Source of the DNA: BRH-c25 sp035417425
Lineage (GTDB): Bacteria; Bacillota; Clostridia; Lutisporales; Lutisporaceae
Direction of reading: 5' to 3'
Assembly: GCA_035417425.1 (NCBI GenBank)
Contig: DAOLPD010000194.1
Coordinates: 1 to 5,072, forward strand
Length of the DNA: 5,072 nucleotides
Part shown: in pieces, positions 1-5,072 of the stretch
Position numbering within the stretch: position 1 is the stretch's first letter
Layout of the letters: every line of letters begins with the position of its first letter
Program-made: the position numbers and the translations under genes
Notes under the pieces: model-generated
Databases searched by the model: none
Seen by the model: only the letters and a program-made list of their open reading frames with translations
What the model was told of the DNA's origin: nothing

Positions 1-109
1 CGTTCTGCCAGAGAAGCACATAGTCATTATTATCATCCAAGGTAAACAGATATTCTTCCAAAGCCAGATTAAAAAAAGGGTTTGTACTTTCATTTCTTAT
101 GTACAGCAT
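1..109 (-). CDS. lplA: Lipoate-protein ligase A, N-terminal fragment (runs off the window)
   Basis: Reading the minus strand from the ATG at 109-107 gives 36 codons with no stop: MLYIRNESTNPFFNLALEE..., ending ...YVLLWQN at the window edge. The NPFFNLALEE segment and the following (V)LLWQN segment match the conserved start of lipoate-protein ligase A (compare DPWFNLAVEE and LFLWRN in the E. coli enzyme). Family knowledge: the enzyme uses ATP to activate free lipoate as lipoyl-AMP and transfers it to a lysine on lipoyl domains of 2-oxoacid dehydrogenase complexes or GcvH, in the cytoplasm. A strong ribosome binding site (GGGAGG, complement of 116-121) lies 6 nt upstream and fixes the start. 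The catalytic RRxxGGG-type motif and the lysine site lie outside the window, so activity cannot be judged. A lipoyl/octanoyl transferase of the same fold is the main alternative. The gene is divergent from the rest of the window. Confidence 0.85.
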   Translation of the reverse strand, partial: MLYIRNESTNPFFNLALEEYLFTLDDNNDYVLLWQN

Positions 110-115
110 GTGAAA

Positions 116-121
116 CCTCCC
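116..121 (-). promoter_or_regulatory. Ribosome binding site of lplA
   Basis: The complement of 116-121 reads GGGAGG, close to the ideal anti-16S sequence, with 6 nt before the ATG at 109-107. It supports this start over any other and shows that the fragment at the window edge is the true 5' end of a translated gene. Confidence 0.85.
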
Positions 122-142
122 AAAAACTATAATGGAAATAAT

Positions 143-148
143 ATTATA
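143..148 (-). promoter_or_regulatory. Possible -10 box for lplA (weak promoter call)
   Basis: The complement of 143-148 is a perfect TATAAT, about 22 nt upstream of the lplA ribosome binding site, which would give a short leader starting near 136. No recognisable -35 box lies 16-18 nt further upstream (the place is occupied by TCATAA/ATCATA). The -35/-10 spacer is filled by the palindrome at 148-173. This could be a promoter controlled by a protein bound at the palindrome, or a chance TATAAT in AT-rich DNA. Confidence 0.35.
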
Positions 149-173
149 TCATAAATCCGCAAGGATTTATGAT
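148..173. repeat. Perfect 11-bp inverted repeat with GCAA loop
   Basis: ATCATAAATCC (148-158) and GGATTTATGAT (163-173) are exact reverse complements separated by GCAA. It sits directly next to the TATAAT proposed for lplA on the minus strand. It lacks a following T-run on either strand, so it is not a standard intrinsic terminator. It could be an operator for a dimeric regulator, an RNA hairpin (GCAA is a GNRA tetraloop when read on the plus strand), or part of a dispersed palindromic repeat together with the two inverted repeats beside it. Confidence 0.7.
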
Positions 174-175
174 TG

Positions 176-217
176 TGCCATGCGCGTTTTCGGCAAGTCC
201 GAAATTCTCGCGCGGCA
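176..217. repeat. GC-rich interrupted inverted repeat, about 15 bp of stem
   Basis: TGCC (176-179), GCGCG (182-186) and TTTCGG (188-193) pair in order with GGCA (214-217), CGCGC (209-213) and CCGAAA (199-204). The loop is CAAGT, with small bulges at 180-181, 187 and 205-208. The GC-rich composition contrasts sharply with the very AT-rich DNA around it. It starts only 2 nt after the preceding palindrome. No T-run follows on either strand. The composition and tandem arrangement suggest an inserted repeat unit rather than a terminator, but this is inference. Confidence 0.6.
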
Positions 218-230
218 ATTAAATAAAAGT

Positions 231-256
231 TATAATATGCGTTTATGCATATTATA
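231..256. repeat. Perfect 10-bp AT-rich inverted repeat
   Basis: TATAATATGC (231-240) and GCATATTATA (247-256) are exact reverse complements around a 6-nt loop. Both arms contain TATAAT-like words, so the palindrome could hide promoter elements on either strand. It is the third consecutive inverted repeat in the lplA/DUF368 spacer. Confidence 0.6.
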
Positions 257-315
257 GCATATATAATCAGCATTATAATACTTCGGCAGGCTATTAAGAA
301 TATTTTGCTATTTTC

Positions 316-344
316 TTGACCCTGTGGGAATAAACTTATAAAAT
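316..344 (+). promoter_or_regulatory. Sigma-A-type promoter of the DUF368 gene
   Basis: TTGACC (316-321) and TAAAAT (339-344) are separated by exactly 17 nt, each one base off the sigma-A consensus. Transcription would start near 351, leaving a leader of about 154 nt before the ATG at 505. A second TATAAT at 358-363 and another at 434-439 have no good -35 box at the right distance, so this is the best promoter in the spacer. Confidence 0.65.
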
Positions 345-350
345 TGAAGA

Positions 351-504
351 GTAATACTATAATACTTGCCGAGACAGGCATATATTCGGAGCAAAGGATA
401 TTGCCTTGAAAACTTTGCGCATTGTGAACCGTATATAATATATAGGATAGATGCTATTGGTTATGCAAAAGATAAAGCTGCATCCGGAAAGTGAGTGAGG
501 CACA
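351..504 (+). promoter_or_regulatory. DUF368 leader with competing hairpins, function unknown
   Basis: The predicted 5' leader contains small stems that cannot all form together. TGCC (367-370) pairs with GGCA (377-380). AGGCA plus ATAT (376-385) can instead pair with ATAT plus TGCCT (398-406). GCAAAG (391-396) pairs exactly with CTTTGC (413-418), overlapping the second option. No T-tract follows and I recognise no known riboswitch core. The rest of the leader (419-490) shows nothing I can identify. The translation signal is GAGG at 497-500, only 4 nt before the ATG, which is a modest ribosome binding site. Confidence 0.3.
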
Positions 505-1311
505 ATGAGTTTTTTATCGGGCTTTTTTAAAGGTCTGCTGATAGGGGTAGGCGGCGTTGCTCCAGGGGTAAGCGGAGGAGCAATAGCCGTAATATTTGGA
601 CTATATGAGAGGATAACAGATGCTATTGCAGATATATTCAAGGATTTTAAGAAAAACGCGGTATTCTTTTTCCCTATTGCACTTGGTGGTGGGGTGGGAG
701 TACTCGGTTTCAGCAAAATCATGCAATATCTTTTTCAATATTATGAGGTCCAGGTCAAATACCTTTTCATTGGGCTTATGCTGGGGACGCTTCCTGTTGT
801 CTTCAGGCAAGCCAACAAAAAAGGCTTCAGAGCAATATATATTGTTCCTTGCATAATTTCATTAAGCATAACAATAATAACAGTAATACTGGAGAATTCA
901 GGCATCGATATTATTCCTGATACAGCTCCGGGGATGCTTCAGCTTGCTTTATACGGCGCAATTATAGGATTAGGCACGATAGTGCCGGGTATAAGCGCAT
1001 CCTTCGTGCTTATGTATCTTGGAGCATATAAGATAGTTCTTGACGGACTTGCAAATATCAATCTGTCTATTCTTGTACCTGTGGGAACAGGATTTGTAAT
1101 CAGTATAATTTTATTTGCCAAGTTCATAAGCTTTTTGTTCAAGAAAGCATACGGTTTTACATACTATACAGTGATTGGATTTGTAATCGGTTCAATAATT
1201 GCGATATTTCCAGGCATATCATTCAGTTCTGAATATTTAATCAGTATATTGCTTTTTATCATAGGCTATTTTATATCTTTTTCACTAAGTAAACATTCAA
1301 AGGACGTATAA
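505..1311 (+). CDS. popT: DUF368 family membrane protein, probable polyprenyl-phosphate transporter (PopT-like)
   Basis: This is a complete 268-residue, strongly hydrophobic protein with about eight membrane or re-entrant segments (roughly residues 8-33, 52-70, 84-100, 112-130, 144-176, 186-210, 218-237, 243-261). The family hallmark is an internal duplication of a Gly/Pro-rich motif. The first copy is GVAPGVSGG (residues 17-25) followed by IFGLYER, and the second is TIVPGISASF (158-167) followed by MYLGAY. Established knowledge: DUF368 proteins (PopT), like DedA/UptA proteins, move undecaprenyl phosphate back across the cytoplasmic membrane so that the lipid carrier can be reused for peptidoglycan and other envelope polymers. 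The ATG at 505 is preceded by GAGG (497-500), and no longer in-frame start is plausible. The length is normal for the family and no defect is seen. It is flanked by its own promoter and terminator, so it is probably monocistronic. The family call is firm; the exact lipid substrate is inferred from the family. Confidence 0.88.
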   Translation: MSFLSGFFKGLLIGVGGVAPGVSGGAIAVIFGLYERITDAIADIFKDFKKNAVFFFPIALGGGVGVLGFSKIMQYLFQYYEVQVKYLFIGLMLGTLPVVFRQANKKGFRAIYIVPCIISLSITIITVILENSGIDIIPDTAPGMLQLALYGAIIGLGTIVPGISASFVLMYLGAYKIVLDGLANINLSILVPVGTGFVISIILFAKFISFLFKKAYGFTYYTVIGFVIGSIIAIFPGISFSSEYLISILLFIIGYFISFSLSKHSKDV

Positions 1312-1331
1312 AGCGATTAGAGTAACAAAGG

Positions 1332-1366
1332 ACATGGGGGCATAAGAAATGTCTCCATGTTTTTTG
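1332..1366 (+). terminator. Intrinsic terminator after the DUF368 gene
   Basis: A 12-bp uninterrupted stem, counting G-T wobbles, forms between 1332-1343 (ACATGGGGGCAT) and 1349-1360 (ATGTCTCCATGT) around the loop AAGAA, followed by TTTTT and then GTTATTT. It starts 20 nt after the stop codon. The flanking TAACAAA (1323-1329) and TTTGTTA (1363-1369) can extend the stem and supply an A-rich 5' side, so it may also work weakly in the other direction. It separates the DUF368 transcript from carB. Confidence 0.92.
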
Positions 1367-1386
1367 TTATTTAAGCCAAAAAAATA

Positions 1387-1415
1387 TTGACAAGTATAAT
1401 TATACATATTATATT
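1387..1415 (+). promoter_or_regulatory. Promoter of the carB transcript
   Basis: A perfect -35 box TTGACA (1387-1392) is followed after exactly 17 nt by TATATT (1410-1415), within a very AT-rich tract. Transcription is expected near 1422, giving a leader of about 188 nt that contains the PyrR hairpin and attenuator. The promoter lies 21 nt beyond the T-run of the preceding terminator, so carB has its own start site. Confidence 0.8.
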
Positions 1416-1450
1416 ATATATATGCATACGGTTTATATTTTTAAACAATA

Positions 1451-1569
1451 ATTTCAAACTTTAAATTGGTCCTGTGAGGCCAGAAAGAAGGAAATATATG
1501 TGCAGACCTTTTCCGGATCATGGGATAACAAGGAGAGCTCATATGTGAATCTCTTTGCTATCCTTATTT
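1451..1569 (+). promoter_or_regulatory. PyrR-dependent pyrimidine attenuator in the carB leader
   Basis: The segment TTTAAATTGGTCCTGTGAGG (1460-1479) followed by CCAGAAAG closely resembles the PyrR binding loop of Bacillus pyr leaders (compare GTCCAGAGAGGCTGAGAAG in B. subtilis). TGGTC (1467-1471) pairs with GGCCA (1478-1482), with one G-U pair, around the hexaloop CTGTGA. Below it, CTTT (1459-1462) can pair with AAAG (1484-1487) and ATTTC (1451-1455) with GAAAT (1491-1495). A terminator follows at 1523-1569. Known mechanism: PyrR with UMP or UTP binds and stabilises this hairpin, which favours the terminator and lowers pyr expression when pyrimidines are plentiful. I could not draw one clear antiterminator by eye. 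CCTTTTCC (1507-1514) can pair either with GGAAA (1490-1494) or with GGA and AAGG inside the terminator's 5' arm (1523-1533), so it may be the switching segment. PyrR itself is not encoded in this window. Confidence 0.82.
1523..1569 (+). terminator. Attenuator terminator of the carB leader
   Basis: GGATA (1523-1527), CAA (1529-1531) and GAGA (1533-1536) pair with TATCC (1559-1563), TTG (1555-1557) and TCTC (1550-1553). There is one mismatch and a G-T pair, and TCA/TGA pairs close to the loop. The tail TTATTT (1564-1569) is a short, imperfect U-tract, as expected of a conditional rather than a strong terminator. It ends about 40 nt before the carB start codon. Confidence 0.72.
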
Positions 1570-1597
1570 AAATCCATGACTTATTAAGTGCAATAAT

Positions 1598-1603
1598 AGG
1601 AGG
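1598..1603 (+). promoter_or_regulatory. Ribosome binding site of carB
   Basis: AGGAGG is a full match to the ideal Shine-Dalgarno sequence, 6 nt before the ATG at 1610. It fixes the start, which also agrees with the family's usual N-terminus MPKRTDI. Confidence 0.92.
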
Positions 1604-1609
1604 ATTAAT

Positions 1610-4600
1610 ATGCCGAAAAGAACTGATATAAACAAAATCCTGATTATCGGATCCGGCCCCATCATTATTGGGCAAGCCTGTGAATTTGACTATTCCGGGA
1701 CCCAAGCCTGCAAAGCCCTGAGGAATTTAGGCTATAAAATCGTACTGGTCAATTCCAATCCAGCTACCATTATGACTGACCCGGGAATTGCAGATTCAAC
1801 CTATATTGAACCCCTTAACATCAAAAGCCTAACAGAAATAATAGATAAGGAAAGGCCTGATGCCGTACTGCCGAATCTTGGAGGCCAGACAGCTCTTAAT
1901 CTTTGCCTGGAGCTTTATAAGAGCGGTATCCTGGATAAATATGGCGTAGAGGTTATCGGTGTTCAAATAAATGCCATTGAACGGGGAGAGGACCGCATTG
2001 CTTTCAAAGAGACAATGAACAGGCTTGGAATTGAAATGCCGCGAAGCAAGGCGGCCTACAGCGTTTCCGAAGCCGAAAAAATTGCAGGGGAGCTTGGGTA
2101 TCCTGTGGTCATCAGGCCTGCTTATACAATGGGCGGCACAGGAGGCGGCATGGCACATAATTCTGAAGAACTGAGAACTATTGCCAGCCGAGGAATCGCT
2201 GCCAGTATGGCAGGGCAGATTCTGGTTGAAGAATCGGTTCTGGGCTGGGAGGAACTCGAGCTCGAAGTAGTGAGAGACAGCAAGAATCAGATGATTACAG
2301 TCTGCTTTATCGAAAATATTGACGCTGTTGGTGTGCATACGGGAGATTCCTTCTGTGCCGCTCCAATGCTTACAATCAGCCCTGAACTTCAGCAGCGCTT
2401 ACAAAGATATGCTTATTCCGTGGTGGAAGCTATTGAGGTAATTGGCGGAACCAATGTCCAGTTCGCTCATGACCCAAAAACCGGAAGGGTTGTTATAATA
2501 GAAATAAACCCCCGGACTTCGCGTTCCTCGGCACTGGCTTCAAAGGCAACGGGCTTTCCGATTGCTTACATATCTGCCATGCTTGCAGCCGGCCTTACCC
2601 TTGATGAGATTCCTTATTGGAGGGACGGGAGCCTGGATAAATACACCCCCTCCGGGGATTATGTTGTTATAAAGTTTGCACGCTGGGCTTTTGAAAAGTT
2701 CCCCGGAGCACAAGATAAACTGGGAACTCAAATGCGTGCAGTCGGGGAGGTTATGAGCATCGGAAAAAGCTACAAGGAAGCTTTCCAGAAGGCCATCCGT
2801 TCCCTGGAGATAAATCGTTACGGCCTGGGCTTTGCCGGAAATTTCAATAATCATACTCTTGATGAACTGCTTTCCATGCTAACTGAGCCGACCAGCCAGC
2901 GGCAGTTCATTATGTATGAGGCATTACGCAAGGGCGCTGATGTTGAACAGCTTTATAAACTGACACATATAAAACCCTATTTCATTGAGCAGATGAAGGA
3001 GCTTGTTCTGCTTGAAGAGGAAATACTCAAGTACAAAGGCGGCGAACTGCCGGATGAACTGCTGGTCAAGGCCAAAAAGGATGGCTTTTCAGACCGGTAC
3101 CTGGCTCAGATCCTTGATGTGTCAGAGGCATCAATTCGAAGGAAAAGAACCGGATTAGGCATGACAGAGGGTTGGGAGGCAGTGCCTGTAAGCGGTGTCG
3201 AAGATGCATCCTATTATTTTTCTTCCTATAACGTATCCGATAAGACCTCAGTAACTGACAAGCCAAAAGTCATGATTCTTGGAGGAGGCCCCAACAGGAT
3301 CGGCCAGGGAATTGAGTTCGATTACTGCTGTGTTCACGCGGCCTTGGAACTTAGAGATTTAGGCTATGAAACGATAATGGTAAACTGCAATCCTGAAACT
3401 GTTTCAACTGATTATGATACATCGGATAAGCTTTACTTTGAGCCCCTGACGGTGGAGGATGTACTAAGCATTTATGAGAAGGAAAAGCCCTTGGGAGTGA
3501 TAGCTCAATTCGGAGGCCAGACTCCTCTCAATATTGCAGGAGATCTGGAAAAGGCCGGTGTAAGGATTCTTGGAACCTCACGGGAAACCATAGACCTGGC
3601 TGAGGACAGGGACAGATTCCGCAGAATTATGGATAAGCTTGGCATTCCTATGCCGGAGTCGGGTATGGCGGTAAATGCCGAAGAAGCAATTGCTATAGCA
3701 AATCAAATAGGTTATCCTTTAATGGTTCGTCCGTCATATGTTTTGGGCGGGCGGGGAATGCAAATAGTGCATGATGAGGAAATGCTGTGCACCTATATGG
3801 CTGCAGCGGTTGGAGTTACTCCCGAAAGACCGATTCTGGTAGATAAATTCCTTGGGCATGCCATTGAAACAGAGGCAGATGCAGTCTCAAACGGAACAGA
3901 TGCATTTGTGCCGACAGTAATGGAGCACATAGAGTATGCCGGCGTTCATTCCGGAGATTCTGCATGTATTATTCCTCCCATAGGTATTCCTGAAGAGCAC
4001 ATTAGGACTATTGTTGACTATACCGAGAGGATTGCCGAAGAGATGAATGTTATCGGCCTTATGAACATGCAATATGCCATAGCGGATAACAAGGTTTATG
4101 TTTTGGAAGCCAATCCAAGAGCATCAAGAACTGTTCCCCTTGTTTCCAAGGTCTGCAATATACAAATGGCACGTATAGCAACAAAAATAATTATGGCTGA
4201 CTGCTTAGGAGAAAGGTATTCTTTGGACGGCCTTGTAAATAAAAAATTACCTCACTACGGAGTTAAGGAAGCAGTCCTACCCTTCAATATGTTTCCTGAG
4301 GTCGATCCGGTATTGGGTCCGGAAATGCGTTCTACCGGGGAAGTATTAGGCATCTCGGATTCATTCGAATTGGCATACTATAAAGCTGAGGAAGCAGCGC
4401 AGGAATTACTTCCTTCTTCAGGAACAGTGCTTATTAGTGTAAATGATGCTGATAAGCCCGATGTTCTGGAGGCTGCCAGAGAATTTTCAAGAATTGGCTT
4501 CAAAATCGTTGCTACGGAAGGAACCTGCAAATTCCTTCAAGAAAATGGAATCAGCTGTGAAAAGGTCAGAAAGGTATACGAAGGCCGGCCAAACATAGTT

Positions 4601-4834
4601 GACAGCATGGAGAACGATGAAATAAGCCTGATAATCAATACACCTCAAACCAGACTGAGTGAATTTGATGATTCCTATATCCGCAAGATTGCTATAAAGC
4701 GTAAGGTACCGTATATAACCACAATGACCGCAGCCCTGGCAAGCGCAAAGGGAATTGCGGCATATATAAAAAATGGATTTCATGGGAAGAAGATTAAATC
4801 TCTGCAGGAGTATCACAGAGATATTGCAGGATAG
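1610..4834 (+). CDS. carB: Carbamoyl-phosphate synthase large (ammonia-using) subunit
   Basis: This is a complete 1074-residue protein, normal for CarB (about 1070). With the small subunit CarA, which supplies ammonia from glutamine, it makes carbamoyl phosphate from bicarbonate, ammonia and two ATP in the cytoplasm, feeding pyrimidine and arginine synthesis. Four domains are visible. The carboxyphosphate half covers about 1-400, with ATP-grasp motifs YPVVIRPAYTMGGTGGG (164-180; R169), GVHTGDS (H243), Q284 and IIEINPR (E298, N300, R302). An oligomerisation domain covers about 400-545. The carbamoyl-phosphate half covers about 550-925, opening with LGGGPNRIGQG and holding YPLMVRPSYVLGGRGM (702-717; R707, R715), GVHSGDS, Q821 and VLEANPR (E833, N835, R837). 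The C-terminal MGS-like allosteric domain (about 930-1074) has ATEGT (968-972) and EGRPNIVD (from 991), where UMP and PRPP or similar effectors bind in relatives. All catalytic residues that I checked are present. A PyrR-type leader precedes it. Unusually, carA is not upstream and no pyr gene follows within 238 bases. Its base composition is richer in GC than the spacers, as expected of coding DNA. Confidence 0.97.
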   Translation: MPKRTDINKILIIGSGPIIIGQACEFDYSGTQACKALRNLGYKIVLVNSNPATIMTDPGIADSTYIEPLNIKSLTEIIDKERPDAVLPNLGGQTALNLCLELYKSGILDKYGVEVIGVQINAIERGEDRIAFKETMNRLGIEMPRSKAAYSVSEAEKIAGELGYPVVIRPAYTMGGTGGGMAHNSEELRTIASRGIAASMAGQILVEESVLGWEELELEVVRDSKNQMITVCFIENIDAVGVHTGDSFCAAPMLTISPELQQRLQRYAYSVVEAIEVIGGTNVQFAHDPKTGRVVIIEINPRTSRSSALASKATGFPIAYISAMLAAGLTLDEIPYWRDGSLDKYTPSGDYVVIKFARWAFEKFPGAQDKLGTQMRAVGEVMSIGKSYKEAFQKAIRSLEINRYGLGFAGNFNNHTLDELLSMLTEPTSQRQFIMYEALRKGADVEQLYKLTHIKPYFIEQMKELVLLEEEILKYKGGELPDELLVKAKKDGFSDRYLAQILDVSEASIRRKRTGLGMTEGWEAVPVSGVEDASYYFSSYNVSDKTSVTDKPKVMILGGGPNRIGQGIEFDYCCVHAALELRDLGYETIMVNCNPETVSTDYDTSDKLYFEPLTVEDVLSIYEKEKPLGVIAQFGGQTPLNIAGDLEKAGVRILGTSRETIDLAEDRDRFRRIMDKLGIPMPESGMAVNAEEAIAIANQIGYPLMVRPSYVLGGRGMQIVHDEEMLCTYMAAAVGVTPERPILVDKFLGHAIETEADAVSNGTDAFVPTVMEHIEYAGVHSGDSACIIPPIGIPEEHIRTIVDYTERIAEEMNVIGLMNMQYAIADNKVYVLEANPRASRTVPLVSKVCNIQMARIATKIIMADCLGERYSLDGLVNKKLPHYGVKEAVLPFNMFPEVDPVLGPEMRSTGEVLGISDSFELAYYKAEEAAQELLPSSGTVLISVNDADKPDVLEAAREFSRIGFKIVATEGTCKFLQENGISCEKVRKVYEGRPNIVDSMENDEISLIINTPQTRLSEFDDSYIRKIAIKRKVPYITTMTAALASAKGIAAYIKNGFHGKKIKSLQEYHRDIAG

Positions 4835-4878
4835 AAGAATAATGCGATGTAGTTTGCAGTCATCATACAGAGCACTAG

Positions 4879-5072
4879 CCTTATATCCCGACTCGCACGG
4901 TATTAGCTTTGGACAGAATCAGAGCTTGATACTTGTAAAATCCTGACGCACATAAACCCTACCTCCTGTAGGTATGTGCTGGATTTACCTCACGTAAATC
5001 CCACGGATTTTACTGCTTATCTTCTCTCGATTCTGTTACCCAAAGCCAATAAGTGCTCGCTGATATACAAGG
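4879..5072. repeat. Long imperfect inverted repeat; candidate structured RNA or palindromic mobile element
   Basis: The left half pairs with the right half in register as a rod: 4879-4882/5069-5072, 4883-4887/5062-5066, 4895-4898/5053-5056, 4901-4904/5048-5051, 4906-4912/5040-5046, 4913-4920/5029-5036, 4921-4924/5024-5027, 4928-4931/5018-5021 and 4935-4943/5005-5013. The last of these is a perfect 9 bp, GTAAAATCC with GGATTTTAC. The rod opens into two hairpins. One is 4948-4954 plus 4958-4962 with 4968-4979 (12 bp, AAC bulge, loop CTCCT). The other is 4981-4988 with 4994-5001 (8 bp, loop CTCAC). About 69 base pairs in all form a three-way junction. Every listed pair is Watson-Crick, so wobble pairs give no clue to the strand. 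No promoter or T-run is seen on the left side, and the right end touches the window edge. I do not recognise it as a known RNA family. The preceding bases 4835-4878 show no gene, terminator or motif. Confidence 0.7.

Noticed and set aside
127..381. 84-codon minus-strand open frame in the lplA/DUF368 spacer
   Set aside because: It has no ribosome binding site before its ATG, it runs through all three palindromes and the DUF368 promoter, and its translation resembles no family I know. It is most likely a chance frame in AT-rich DNA.
434..439. TATAAT as an alternative promoter closer to the DUF368 gene
   Set aside because: No -35 box lies 16-18 nt upstream; TTGAAA at 406-411 is 22 nt away and TTGCGC at 415-420 only 13 nt away. 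The 316-344 pair is clearly better.
1829..2338. 169-codon minus-strand open frame inside carB
   Set aside because: It lies entirely inside the well-supported carB gene on the opposite strand and looks like a codon-bias shadow. The protein is rich in Cys, His and Phe without any domain pattern.
4487..4816. 109-codon minus-strand open frame opposite the CarB allosteric domain
   Set aside because: The plus-strand reading is the conserved MGS-like domain, and the minus-strand product has no recognisable motif.
4879..5072. 6S RNA as the identity of the post-carB element
   Set aside because: Length and rod shape fit roughly, but 6S RNA has one large central bubble and a single apical stem. This element has many small internal loops and a two-hairpin fork at the tip, and I see no 6S-specific sequence.
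4879..5072. Intrinsic terminator of carB
   Set aside because: The structure is much larger than a terminator, and no T-run follows any of its hairpins inside the window. A T-run just beyond 5072 cannot be excluded.
1..5072. tRNA, rRNA, CRISPR array, toxin-antitoxin, phage or transposase genes
   Set aside because: I looked for tRNA-like cloverleaves with a TTCGA arm, regularly spaced direct repeats, and short gene pairs or transposase motifs on both strands. None was found apart from the inverted repeats reported above.

Overview
The window looks like chromosomal DNA from a low-GC, Gram-positive Bacillota, most likely a member of the Clostridia. The reasons are AT-rich spacers, strong AGGAGG-type ribosome binding sites, sigma-A-like promoters, a PyrR-type pyrimidine attenuator, a CarB of Bacillus/Clostridium type, and a DUF368 (PopT-like) polyprenyl-phosphate transporter. 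Genus assignment is not possible by eye.

Layout. Positions 1-109 (minus strand) hold the first 36 codons of a lipoate-protein ligase A gene that continues out of the window. Positions 110-504 form a divergent intergenic region. It contains three consecutive inverted repeats (148-173, 176-217, 231-256), a good plus-strand promoter (316-344), and a leader of about 150 nt with competing small hairpins. Positions 505-1311 (plus) encode a complete 268-residue DUF368 membrane protein, closed by a strong intrinsic terminator (1332-1366). Positions 1387-1609 are the control region of carB: a promoter with a perfect -35 box, a PyrR-binding hairpin, an attenuator terminator and a canonical ribosome binding site. 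Positions 1610-4834 (plus) encode a complete 1074-residue carbamoyl-phosphate synthase large subunit. Positions 4835-5072 hold no gene. Instead, 4879-5072 is an almost continuous imperfect inverted repeat that folds into a rod with a three-way junction at its tip, and it runs to the very edge of the window.

How the parts work together. The three genes appear to be separate transcription units. lplA is divergent, the DUF368 gene has its own promoter and terminator, and carB has its own promoter and pyrimidine-responsive leader. CarB would join a small glutaminase subunit (CarA), not encoded here, to make carbamoyl phosphate for pyrimidines and arginine. The DUF368 protein would recycle undecaprenyl phosphate for cell-wall synthesis, and LplA would attach lipoate to 2-oxoacid dehydrogenase or glycine-cleavage proteins. 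The genes themselves are ordinary. The least explained part of the window is the structured element after carB, followed by the palindrome cluster between lplA and the DUF368 gene.
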